Of a DNA stretch of 64,000 nucleotides, positions 16,703 through 24,246 are shown one piece after another. The notes below the pieces were generated by a model, which saw only the letters and a program-made list of their open reading frames with translations, did no database searches and was not told the origin of the DNA. The translations under genes were made by a program, and so were the position numbers. Each line of letters opens with the position of its first letter. Within the stretch, counting starts at the first letter, position 1. Location: assembly GCA_002433235.1 (NCBI GenBank), contig DJHS01000054.1:62001-126000 (forward strand), given 5' to 3'. This stretch comes from UBA6614 sp002433235 (lineage in GTDB: Bacteria; Verrucomicrobiota; Verrucomicrobiia; Limisphaerales; UBA1100).

Positions 16703-18067
16703 ATGGAAGCTCGGCCCCTCCATTACATCGCCGAGGCTGTGAAGGGTCGGCTTGTGCGCGGTGATGGCGGGACATTTGTGCATCGCCTGATCACAGACTC
16801 ACGAAAGATCCAGCCCGAAGATTTGTTTCTGGCTATTCAGGGGGACAGATTTGACGGGCACGATTATTTGGAACAGGTGGTTCAAGGGGGTGCCGCCGCA
16901 GTGTTGGTGGACCGGCCCGTTGATGTGGATTGCGCTGTGATCGAAGTGGATGACACCCGATCCGCGCTCGGACGGTTTGGCGCACGATATCGGCATGATT
17001 ATCATCTTCCGGTTGTGGGTGTGGCCGGCTCAAATGGTAAAACCACCACGAAGGAGTTGTTGGCGTCCATCCTGCGCCGGCATTTTGCTGCGGTGTGGAG
17101 CGAGGCTAGTTTTAACAATGATATCGGGGTGCCACTGACCTTGTTGAAAATTGAGAATTTTCATCATGCAGCCGTGCTGGAACTGGGGACGAATCATCAT
17201 GGGGAACTGGCCGGGCTGGTGAGGATGGCGGCACCACAATATGGCATCCTTACCTCGATTGGTCGGGAACATTTGGAGTTTTTCGGCAACGTTGAAGGTG
17301 TGGCCCAGGAGGAAGGGATGCTGGGGGAATTGTTGCCAAGTAGTGGAAAACTATTCCTGTACGGCGACAGTGAGTGGAGTAAACCCATTGCGGCAAGGAG
17401 CGCGGCCCCGGTTTGTACCGTCGGCTTTGAGGCTGGAAACGATTGGCGGGCGGAGAATGTGGAAACTCATTCCACCGGAATCTCGTTTCATGCCGAGGGG
17501 GGTATTTCTGGTGAGGTGCGTTTGAGCTTGCTGGGGAGGCATCAAGCAACCAACGCGTTGCTAGCCATGGCCGTGGCTGTGGAGTTGGGTGTGCCCCCAG
17601 ATGCCATCTTGGCTGGGCTGGCCGAGTGCCGGGCACCGAGCAGGCGGCTGCAGGCGGAGGAATTGGGTGGAGTATGCGTGATCGACGATTCATACAATGC
17701 CAACGCCGATTCCGTGGCTGCTGCATTGTCGGTGCTCGCGGATATGCCTTGTGAGGGTCGGCGCATAGCTGTGGTTGGCTCCATGGCCGAATTGGGCGAT
17801 GACACAGGTCGGGCCCATGAAGAGGCAGGGACTGAAGCTGCGAGATGTGGTATTGATGTCCTATTTTCGGTCGGGTCGGATGCGCGGGTGACTGCCGATG
17901 CCGCGCTGGCGGCTGGAGTGACCGAGGTGGAGGCGTTTGACAACAATGTTTCCGCCGGGGAGGTCTTGGGCTTGCGCGTCAAGGCGGGTGATGTGGTTTT
18001 GTTAAAAGGCTCCCGTGCGGCGCGCCTGGAGGAAGTGGGTGATTATTTAAAGAAGGACAGAAAATAG
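16703..18067 (+). CDS. murF: UDP-MurNAc-tripeptide:D-Ala-D-Ala ligase
   Basis: MurF attaches the D-Ala-D-Ala dipeptide made by Ddl (encoded downstream) to the UDP-MurNAc tripeptide. The 454-residue protein has SNGKTTTKELLA, the ELGTNHHGEL substrate segment and DDSYNANADSV. The ATG at 16703 has a GAGGAG about 5 bases upstream. It follows the murE stop by 1 base. An in-frame extension to 16646 lies inside murE and was discarded. After the stop, a 6-bp hairpin (CGGACC/GGTCCG, 18070-18086) without a U-run precedes mraY. Confidence 0.96.
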   Translation: MEARPLHYIAEAVKGRLVRGDGGTFVHRLITDSRKIQPEDLFLAIQGDRFDGHDYLEQVVQGGAAAVLVDRPVDVDCAVIEVDDTRSALGRFGARYRHDYHLPVVGVAGSNGKTTTKELLASILRRHFAAVWSEASFNNDIGVPLTLLKIENFHHAAVLELGTNHHGELAGLVRMAAPQYGILTSIGREHLEFFGNVEGVAQEEGMLGELLPSSGKLFLYGDSEWSKPIAARSAAPVCTVGFEAGNDWRAENVETHSTGISFHAEGGISGEVRLSLLGRHQATNALLAMAVAVELGVPPDAILAGLAECRAPSRRLQAEELGGVCVIDDSYNANADSVAAALSVLADMPCEGRRIAVVGSMAELGDDTGRAHEEAGTEAARCGIDVLFSVGSDARVTADAALAAGVTEVEAFDNNVSAGEVLGLRVKAGDVVLLKGSRAARLEEVGDYLKKDRK

Positions 18068-18095
18068 GGCGGACCGGTCGGGTCCGAGGCCGGAG

Positions 18096-19550
18096 ATGTT
18101 TTATTACCTGAGTCAGTTGCCGGAGTACCTTGCCAGCCAGGGGCATGCTGGTTGGGCGGATTGGCTCTCGGGGCTTCGGGTGTTTCAATACATCACCTTT
18201 CGAGCCGCTGGCGCGGCGGTTACGGCACTGCTCTTGAGCCTTTGGTTGGGGCCATTCGTCATTCGCTGGCTTCGCGGCCTGCGCGTTCGGCAGGAATACG
18301 AGGATCGTGCCCGTCAAATGGGTGGCATGGTTTCGGACGGTGTCACCAAGATGGGCGTGCCGACGATGGGAGGACTGTTGATCGTGAGCGTGTTGGATAT
18401 CACTGCGTTGCTTTGGGCGCAATGGAACCCGTTGGTTACATTAACCCTTCTGGCGGTTCTTGTCCTGTGCCTCCTTGGGTTTTACGACGACTACTCCAAG
18501 ATTTCAGCGCAGGAAAGCAGTGGCATCGCCGGGAAAGTCAAGTTGGTCGTGCAGTTTGCGCTGGCGGCGTTCATCGGCGTTTATCTCTGGAAGTTGCCGA
18601 TGCACAGCGAGGTTTTCGTCACAAACGATTCAACCAAGCATCCTCCAGTCAAGGCGTGGCATTTTACCGAGCGGCACAGTGAGGGCGAAATCGAGGCGAA
18701 GTTTGACAACAATAACACGCGTTATCGGTTGGCCTTTGCGGAGGGGTTGATGGTGAGAGGGCGTTCGTTTAAACCTGACGGAACTGAATCCGGTCGAGTG
18801 GAGGCGGGTGAAGGTCGTCTGGCTTTCTACTCTTCAGGCGGAAAGCGGGAGTTGGAACAGATTTATCGGGAGGGGAAATTGGTGCGGCACAGTTCGTGGG
18901 TGTCGCACAATCTCGTGGCGTCGATTATGCTTCCATTTGCCAAGCATCCCGTGTTGACGGGGTCGGGCATTCTGGGGCTTGTGCTGGTTATGTTGGCGAT
19001 CGTGGGCAGTTCCAACGCGGTCAATCTTACGGATGGCCTCGATGGTCTGGCCATCGGCTGCACGATTATTGTTGCGGCCGTGTTTCTAGCCTTCACATAC
19101 ATCGCCAGCCACACTGAGTTGGCGGCTTACCTGAACATGCCACATGTGCTTGGCGCAGGAGAGTTGTCCATTCTTTGCGCGGCGCTTATTGGGGCATCAT
19201 TGGGATTTCTTTGGTTTAACTGTCATCCCGCCCAAGTTTTCATGGGCGACACAGGGGCATTGGCGCTGGGAGGGATGCTGGGGATTATTGCAGTGCTCAT
19301 CCATCAACCGTTTGTGCTCCTGATAGCGGGTGGCGTGTTCGTGTTGGAAGCTCTTTCCGTGATGTTGCAGAGCGGTTGGTTCAAGTACACCCGGCTACGT
19401 TCAGGTGAGGGACGGCGCATTTTTCTGATGGCGCCGCTGCATCATCATTTCCAGATGAAGCATTGGCATGAAAACCAGGTGGTCGTCCGTTTTTACATTC
19501 TCGGCGTACTCTTTGCCGTACTTGCGTTGGCCACATTGAAACTTCGTTGA
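18096..19550 (+). CDS. mraY: Phospho-MurNAc-pentapeptide translocase with a large periplasmic insert
   Basis: MraY transfers phospho-MurNAc-pentapeptide to undecaprenyl phosphate, making lipid I in the inner membrane. Conserved cytoplasmic motifs are intact: MGVPTMGG (86-93), YDDYSK (130-135), NAVNLTDGLDGLAI (307-320), FMGDTGALALGG and APLHHHFQ. The protein is 484 residues against about 360 for typical MraY. The excess is an insert of about 100 residues (about 168-278) between predicted membrane helices 4 and 5, on the periplasmic side. Within it, RLAFYSSGGKRELEQIYREG resembles a MORN_2/YwqK-type repeat, and a weaker copy precedes it. The catalytic core should be functional. The role of the insert is unknown. 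Confidence 0.95.
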   Translation: MFYYLSQLPEYLASQGHAGWADWLSGLRVFQYITFRAAGAAVTALLLSLWLGPFVIRWLRGLRVRQEYEDRARQMGGMVSDGVTKMGVPTMGGLLIVSVLDITALLWAQWNPLVTLTLLAVLVLCLLGFYDDYSKISAQESSGIAGKVKLVVQFALAAFIGVYLWKLPMHSEVFVTNDSTKHPPVKAWHFTERHSEGEIEAKFDNNNTRYRLAFAEGLMVRGRSFKPDGTESGRVEAGEGRLAFYSSGGKRELEQIYREGKLVRHSSWVSHNLVASIMLPFAKHPVLTGSGILGLVLVMLAIVGSSNAVNLTDGLDGLAIGCTIIVAAVFLAFTYIASHTELAAYLNMPHVLGAGELSILCAALIGASLGFLWFNCHPAQVFMGDTGALALGGMLGIIAVLIHQPFVLLIAGGVFVLEALSVMLQSGWFKYTRLRSGEGRRIFLMAPLHHHFQMKHWHENQVVVRFYILGVLFAVLALATLKLR

Positions 19551-20932
19551 TGGACTCGGTGGCTGGCAAGCGCGTGGTGGTGATGGGCCTTGGAGTGAGC
19601 GGGTTTGCCGCTTGCCGGTTGCTGTTGGCTGAGGGCGCGAATGTCACGGCGGTGGATGCATCAAACTCAGAGGCACTTTGCGTTCGAGGGCGATCATTGG
19701 AAGAAGAGGGCGCGACGGTGCATCTTGGGGGTAGCGGAAAGTTGACTGGCGAATATGATTTGGTGGTCATCAGTCCTGGGGTTCCAACTTCCAATCCGAC
19801 TGTGCAAACACTGCGCGCGGCGGGGATTCCCATTATTGGCGAATTGGAATTGGGCTGGCGGCATTCGCTATGCCTGAGCATTGGGGTGACCGGCACCAAC
19901 GGCAAGACCACCACCACCGAGTTGATGGTCGCACTGTTGAACCACGCACAACGGCCCACGGTGGCGGCGGGAAACATTGGGACACCTGTTTGCGAAGTGG
20001 CTCCATTGACGCGTGACCTCGACGTTTTGACCTTGGAGGTGAGTTCGTTCCAGTTGGAAACTGTCGATCAGTTTCGGCCGACAGTCGGCATTTTGACTAA
20101 TCTCACGCCCGATCATCTGGATCGTTATGAGGACATGGAGGATTACCTTCGGGCGAAGGCGCGGCTGTTTGGAAACCAGCAACCGTTTGACTGGGCGATC
20201 GTCCAACATGAGGCGCTGGAGCAATTGCGCGAATTGAGGCTGGAACCGGCCGCCAAGCGGGTGACTTTCAGTGCTCGTTGCGCTGATGCCGATCTGTACC
20301 TTGACCGCAGCCTGATTGTGAGCCGGCTGCCCGAGTGGGCGGGCCCCTTGCTGGATCTTGAGGAATGCCGACTGACCGGTCCGCATAATGCCGAGAACTT
20401 GATGGCGGTCTTAGCTGCCGGCCGTGTGATGGGGCTGGCCTTGGAGGATATGCGCGAAGCCTTGGCGGCTTATGAACCCCTGCCGCACAGGTGCGAGTTC
20501 GTGACCGAAGTGGACGGGATCAAATTTTACAACGATTCAAAGGGGACGAATGTTGATGCATTGCGAAGAGCGTTGGAAGCTATGCCCGCCGGGCCGGAGG
20601 GCGACAAAAATGTCTGGTTGATTGCGGGCGGCCAAGACAAGGAAATGCATTTTCACGACGCGGGGCCGGAATTGTCGAGACGGGTGAAGGAGGCTTTTCT
20701 GATTGGTGAGGCACGCGACAAAATCCGCGCGGCGTGGAGTCTTTTTACGGCTTGCCAATCGGTTGAAACGCTGGCAGGCTGCCTACGGTTAGCGAGGAGG
20801 AAGGCCAACCCCGGAGACGTGGTTCTGTTATCGCCGGCTTGTGCAAGTTTCGACATGTTTGAGAACTACCAAGCCCGCGGCAATGCCTTTCGGCAATTGG
20901 TTTTGCAGGCCGCGAAAGAATCCGCCGGATGA
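19550..20932 (+). CDS. murD: UDP-MurNAc-L-alanine:D-glutamate ligase
   Basis: MurD adds D-glutamate, the product of MurI, to UDP-MurNAc-L-Ala. The 460-residue protein has an N-terminal Rossmann-like UDP-binding domain (VVVMGLGVSGFAA), the ATP loop GVTGTNGKTTTTE, EVSSFQLE and the C-terminal FYNDSKGTN. The ATG at 19550 shares one base with the mraY stop (TGATG). A TTG at 19547 would add only one residue. After murD, 162 bases without a recognisable gene lead to the LysM protein. Confidence 0.96.
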   Translation: MDSVAGKRVVVMGLGVSGFAACRLLLAEGANVTAVDASNSEALCVRGRSLEEEGATVHLGGSGKLTGEYDLVVISPGVPTSNPTVQTLRAAGIPIIGELELGWRHSLCLSIGVTGTNGKTTTTELMVALLNHAQRPTVAAGNIGTPVCEVAPLTRDLDVLTLEVSSFQLETVDQFRPTVGILTNLTPDHLDRYEDMEDYLRAKARLFGNQQPFDWAIVQHEALEQLRELRLEPAAKRVTFSARCADADLYLDRSLIVSRLPEWAGPLLDLEECRLTGPHNAENLMAVLAAGRVMGLALEDMREALAAYEPLPHRCEFVTEVDGIKFYNDSKGTNVDALRRALEAMPAGPEGDKNVWLIAGGQDKEMHFHDAGPELSRRVKEAFLIGEARDKIRAAWSLFTACQSVETLAGCLRLARRKANPGDVVLLSPACASFDMFENYQARGNAFRQLVLQAAKESAG

Positions 20933-21094
20933 AGAGTGGCAACAACCTATCAACACCGGGTCGATAAGTTGTCATACATTGGGTTTTACCCCGACTTCAA
21001 TTCGGCGTTATGAAAGAGCCCGCTCAAGGAGCGCAGGGGGCAGCTTTACTGACAGATTAAAGGAGAAAACGTAACCGTTGTTTAAGGAGGAGAC

Positions 21095-21928
21095 ATGAAG
21101 AACCCCAATCCCATCATCCCGCCCGGCATGAATCTGGACAAGGGCCGCGGCCGCTCAAACATGCGCATCGCGGTGGTTGTCATCGTGCTGGTGCACGTTG
21201 CTCTGTTCGGAGGCATCCTGTTTAACGCCTGCAGCCAGAAGGACGAGGAGGTGAAGAAGAAGCCGCCCGAGGAAAACAAAATCACGAGCACGACCTCGCC
21301 ACCGCCAATTCCTTCACCGAGCGACACCACGGTAAACCCGTTGCCGCTCAGTGACACGACTGCGGGAGGGGGCGGCGCTATTGGGGTGGATCCGTTGACG
21401 GGAACTGCGGGTGGAATTGAGCCATTGCCCGACGCTCCTGGTGACAATACCCTGCCTGCTGTTCCCGCTGGGACAGGTGGCGAAGGGGCGACTGTGGGAG
21501 TGACGCCGCCGTCACCGGGTCAGGAGTATGCCATTATGCCGGGGGACAACTTTACGTTCATCGCCAAGAAGTTTGGGGTGAGTGTGAAAGCTGTGCAGGA
21601 CGCCAATCCCGCGATGGATCCCAGGAAATTGCAGATTGGACAGAAGATCAACATCCCGGCGGCTGCCACAACGTCGGCGGAACCTGAAACCAATTCCGGC
21701 AGCGCGGCATTGACCGCTGTGGATGAGTACGTGATTCAGCGGGGTGACAATCTGACCAAGATAGCCAAGCTTCATGGCACCACGATCAAGGCGTTGCGTG
21801 AAGTCAATGGTCTGCAGACGGACCGGATTCTTGCCGGCCAAAAGCTGAAACTTCCCGAAGGGACACTGCCTGCCGCAGTTCCCACGTTGGACAAGGTGCT
21901 GCCGGTGCCACCGCCGGGCACGGAGTAA
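21095..21928 (+). CDS. Membrane-anchored protein with two LysM domains
   Basis: The 277-residue protein has a cytoplasmic stub and one membrane helix (about 24-45). A Pro/Gly/Thr-rich spacer (about 55-140) follows, then two LysM domains: YAIMPGDNFTFIAKKFGVSV... (about 145-188) and YVIQRGDNLTKIAKLHGTTI... (about 212-254). LysM domains bind the GlcNAc-containing glycan of peptidoglycan, so the protein likely tethers or senses the wall from the inner membrane. No catalytic domain is visible. The start has a strong AAGGAGG 5 bases upstream. The 162 bases before it show no other gene and may hold a promoter. A strong terminator follows. A gene of this type is not a standard part of the murD-ftsW junction. 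Confidence 0.88.
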   Translation: MKNPNPIIPPGMNLDKGRGRSNMRIAVVVIVLVHVALFGGILFNACSQKDEEVKKKPPEENKITSTTSPPPIPSPSDTTVNPLPLSDTTAGGGGAIGVDPLTGTAGGIEPLPDAPGDNTLPAVPAGTGGEGATVGVTPPSPGQEYAIMPGDNFTFIAKKFGVSVKAVQDANPAMDPRKLQIGQKINIPAAATTSAEPETNSGSAALTAVDEYVIQRGDNLTKIAKLHGTTIKALREVNGLQTDRILAGQKLKLPEGTLPAAVPTLDKVLPVPPPGTE

Positions 21929-21946
21929 TCCCTTGCCGAACATTTC

Positions 21947-21974
21947 GCCCCCGGCCATAGGCGGGGGCTTTTTT
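21947..21974 (+). terminator. Intrinsic terminator after the LysM gene
   Basis: GCCCCCG (21947-21953) pairs with CGGGGGC (21962-21968) around an 8-base loop, and six T residues (21969-21974) follow. This is a strong Rho-independent terminator 18 bases after the LysM stop and only 17 bases before the ftsW start codon. It therefore splits the dcw cluster or allows only partial read-through. Confidence 0.85.
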
Positions 21975-21991
21975 GTATTGAAGCGTATCGC

Positions 21992-23134
21992 ATGAAATGG
22001 GCCACAACCATTCTGGTGGCGGCGGTTGCCGGATTGCTGGCGTTGGGTATGGTGATGCTTTACAGCGCGAGCATGGCCCAGACCGGTGCGCGTTACCTGA
22101 CCATGCAGTTGGCTTGGGGCGGGATCGGCTTGGTGTCCTGCATGGCTGCGACAGTGATTGATTATCGCTGGCTCAAGCGGTTGGCCTTGCCCATCATGGT
22201 GGTGACGCTGTTGTTGCTCCTGTTGGTGCTCATACCCGGCATTGGGGTAAAGAATAATGGCGCGCGTCGATGGTTTGACTTGGGCCTGATGTACTTTCAA
22301 CCCAGCGAATTGGCCAAGATAGGTATCATCATTGGGCTGGCTGCGTATGGCGCGCGTTTTCACGATCGAATGCACACCCTGAAACACGGGCTGTTAATTC
22401 CCGGTGGCGTACTGTTGCTGGCGCTGGGCTTGATCTTTAAAGAGCCGGATTTCGGCACAACACTGTTGGTCGCGGCCGTGGGTGGCATTCTTCTGCTGGT
22501 GGCGGGGGCCAACTGGAAATACGTCATTCCACCTGCTGGAGTGGGGCTGGGGTTGTTTGCGTTGGCTGTGTTTAATGACCCCGTCCGCATGAAGCGAATC
22601 ATGGCCTTTCTGAAACCGGAGGAGCACCAGAGCGACACCGGTTATCAGGCCTACCAAGCCATGCTGGCCTTGGGCAATGGTGGTGCAACGGGCTTGGGCC
22701 TGGGTAACGGGCGCCAAAAACTTGGATTCGTGCCTGAGCACCATACGGACTTCATTTTCTCAATCATAGGTGAGGAGCTTGGTGTGGTGGCCACTCTGGG
22801 AGTGGTTTTGGCGTTCATGGTTATTGTGGTTTGCGGTCTGTATATCTCTTGGAAATCGGGAGACCGATTCGGGCAATTACTGGGAACGGGGATTACCTTT
22901 CTCATTGGGCTACAGGCGTTCATCAACATCGGGGTGGTGACGAGCGCGTTGCCGAACAAGGGGCTGCCTCTGCCGTTTATCAGTTATGGCGGCTCCAGTC
23001 TGGTTTTCATGTTGTCCGCAGTGGGGGTTCTTTTAAGTATAGCAAACTATGCGGAGCCGGCTCCAGTTGCCGCCACTGAGGAGGAGAGTGAGGCGGTGCC
23101 GGACTTTGACAATCCATTCATCGAGGCTCCGTGA
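21992..23134 (+). CDS. ftsW: SEDS-family septal peptidoglycan glycosyltransferase
   Basis: FtsW polymerises lipid II glycan strands at the septum with FtsI. The 380-residue polytopic protein has about ten hydrophobic segments. SEDS motifs are present: NNGARRWFDLG, FQPSELAKI, KEPDFGTTLL, the ALGNGGATGLGLGNGRQK loop, PEHHTDFIFSIIGEELG and PFISYGGSSL. RodA is the alternative family member, but the dcw context (followed directly by murG) indicates FtsW. No clear ribosome-binding site precedes the ATG at 21992. Confidence 0.95.
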   Translation: MKWATTILVAAVAGLLALGMVMLYSASMAQTGARYLTMQLAWGGIGLVSCMAATVIDYRWLKRLALPIMVVTLLLLLLVLIPGIGVKNNGARRWFDLGLMYFQPSELAKIGIIIGLAAYGARFHDRMHTLKHGLLIPGGVLLLALGLIFKEPDFGTTLLVAAVGGILLLVAGANWKYVIPPAGVGLGLFALAVFNDPVRMKRIMAFLKPEEHQSDTGYQAYQAMLALGNGGATGLGLGNGRQKLGFVPEHHTDFIFSIIGEELGVVATLGVVLAFMVIVVCGLYISWKSGDRFGQLLGTGITFLIGLQAFINIGVVTSALPNKGLPLPFISYGGSSLVFMLSAVGVLLSIANYAEPAPVAATEEESEAVPDFDNPFIEAP

Positions 23135-24246
23135 GCAAGGCTTCTCCGCATATTGTGATCGCCTGTGGGGGAACTGGCGGCCACTTTTTCCCGGGAGCCG
23201 CCGTGGGGGGTGTGCTGCGCGAAATGGGAGCGGAAGTAACACTTCTTATTTCCACCAAGAAGATTGACCAACAGTCTGCCCGGACTTTGGAGAATATGGC
23301 TGTTCGGGAAATTCCCGCGGTGGGGTATTCCACGCGTGCGCCTTGGAAATTTGCCGGAGGCTTTCTGAAGGCGTTGAAGGCGACATTGGCTGTGTTTAAG
23401 GAGCCCCCCCCTGTTGCGGTGCTGGCGATGGGCGGCTTCACTAGCTTGGCACCGGTCGTCTTGGGGCGTTTGCGAGGGGTAACAGTTTTCCTGCACGAAT
23501 CCAACGCCATCCCGGGCCGGGCGAACCGGCTGCTGGCGCCCCTGGCAGAGGAGATTTTTGTGGGCATGGAGAATGCGCGCGGGAGATTCCTGAATAAAAA
23601 GGTGACCGTGACGGGAACGCCCGTTAGGAAAGGGTTTGTTGGCCAAGTGAAGAGAGAGTGCCGAGAAAGGCTGGGATTGGACCCGGATCGACCAGTATTG
23701 CTGGCTATGGGGGGAAGTCAGGGTGCGCTGGGCATCAATGGTCTTGTGGCCGGTGCGTTGGCGGATTTTAAGAAAACGCTGCCCGGGCTGCAGTTGTTGC
23801 AATTGACCGGTGAGGGTGGGGCAGAGGAGGCGCGGACCGCTTGTGCTTATGCAGGAGTGGATGCCGTGGTGCATGATTTCCTCGGGGATATGGCTCAAGC
23901 ACTCGGGGCGGCGGATGTGGCAGTGAGCCGAGCTGGAGCATCGTCCCTAGCGGAAATGGCGGCGGCTCGTCTGCCGGTTGTTCTGGTGCCGTATCCGCTC
24001 GCAGCGGATGATCATCAGCGGCACAATGCACGAGCGTTTGCCGGAGCGGGTGGAGGATTGGTCTTGGAGCAGAATTCGCAACCTTCGGAATTGGCGGCTG
24101 CGGTGGGCCAATTGTTCAAAAAAAGGGCTTCGGTGCGGCAATCGCTGGCACGGATGGATGTACCCGGCGCAGCGGGCCGTGTGGCAGTGCGGGTGTTGTC
24201 AGGCGGTGTGGCGGCGCGTCGGGGCGCAAGTTTGGCGGTGGCGTGA
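23131..24246 (+). CDS. murG: UDP-GlcNAc:lipid I N-acetylglucosaminyltransferase
   Basis: MurG converts lipid I to lipid II on the cytoplasmic face of the membrane. The 371-residue GT-B protein has the N-terminal glycine loop CGGTGGHFFPG, AMGGFTSL, HESNAIPGRANR, the second-domain GGSQGALGIN and the donor-binding segment VSRAGASSLAE. It starts with GTG, overlapping the ftsW stop by 4 bases (GTGA), and overlaps the next gene the same way. Confidence 0.95.
   Translation: MSKASPHIVIACGGTGGHFFPGAAVGGVLREMGAEVTLLISTKKIDQQSARTLENMAVREIPAVGYSTRAPWKFAGGFLKALKATLAVFKEPPPVAVLAMGGFTSLAPVVLGRLRGVTVFLHESNAIPGRANRLLAPLAEEIFVGMENARGRFLNKKVTVTGTPVRKGFVGQVKRECRERLGLDPDRPVLLAMGGSQGALGINGLVAGALADFKKTLPGLQLLQLTGEGGAEEARTACAYAGVDAVVHDFLGDMAQALGAADVAVSRAGASSLAEMAAARLPVVLVPYPLAADDHQRHNARAFAGAGGGLVLEQNSQPSELAAAVGQLFKKRASVRQSLARMDVPGAAGRVAVRVLSGGVAARRGASLAVA

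Noticed and set aside
20933..21094. Very short open frames (12 and 16 codons) between murD and the LysM gene
   Set aside because: They are too short, have no ribosome-binding site and match nothing recognisable. The region is better explained as a leader or promoter for the LysM gene.
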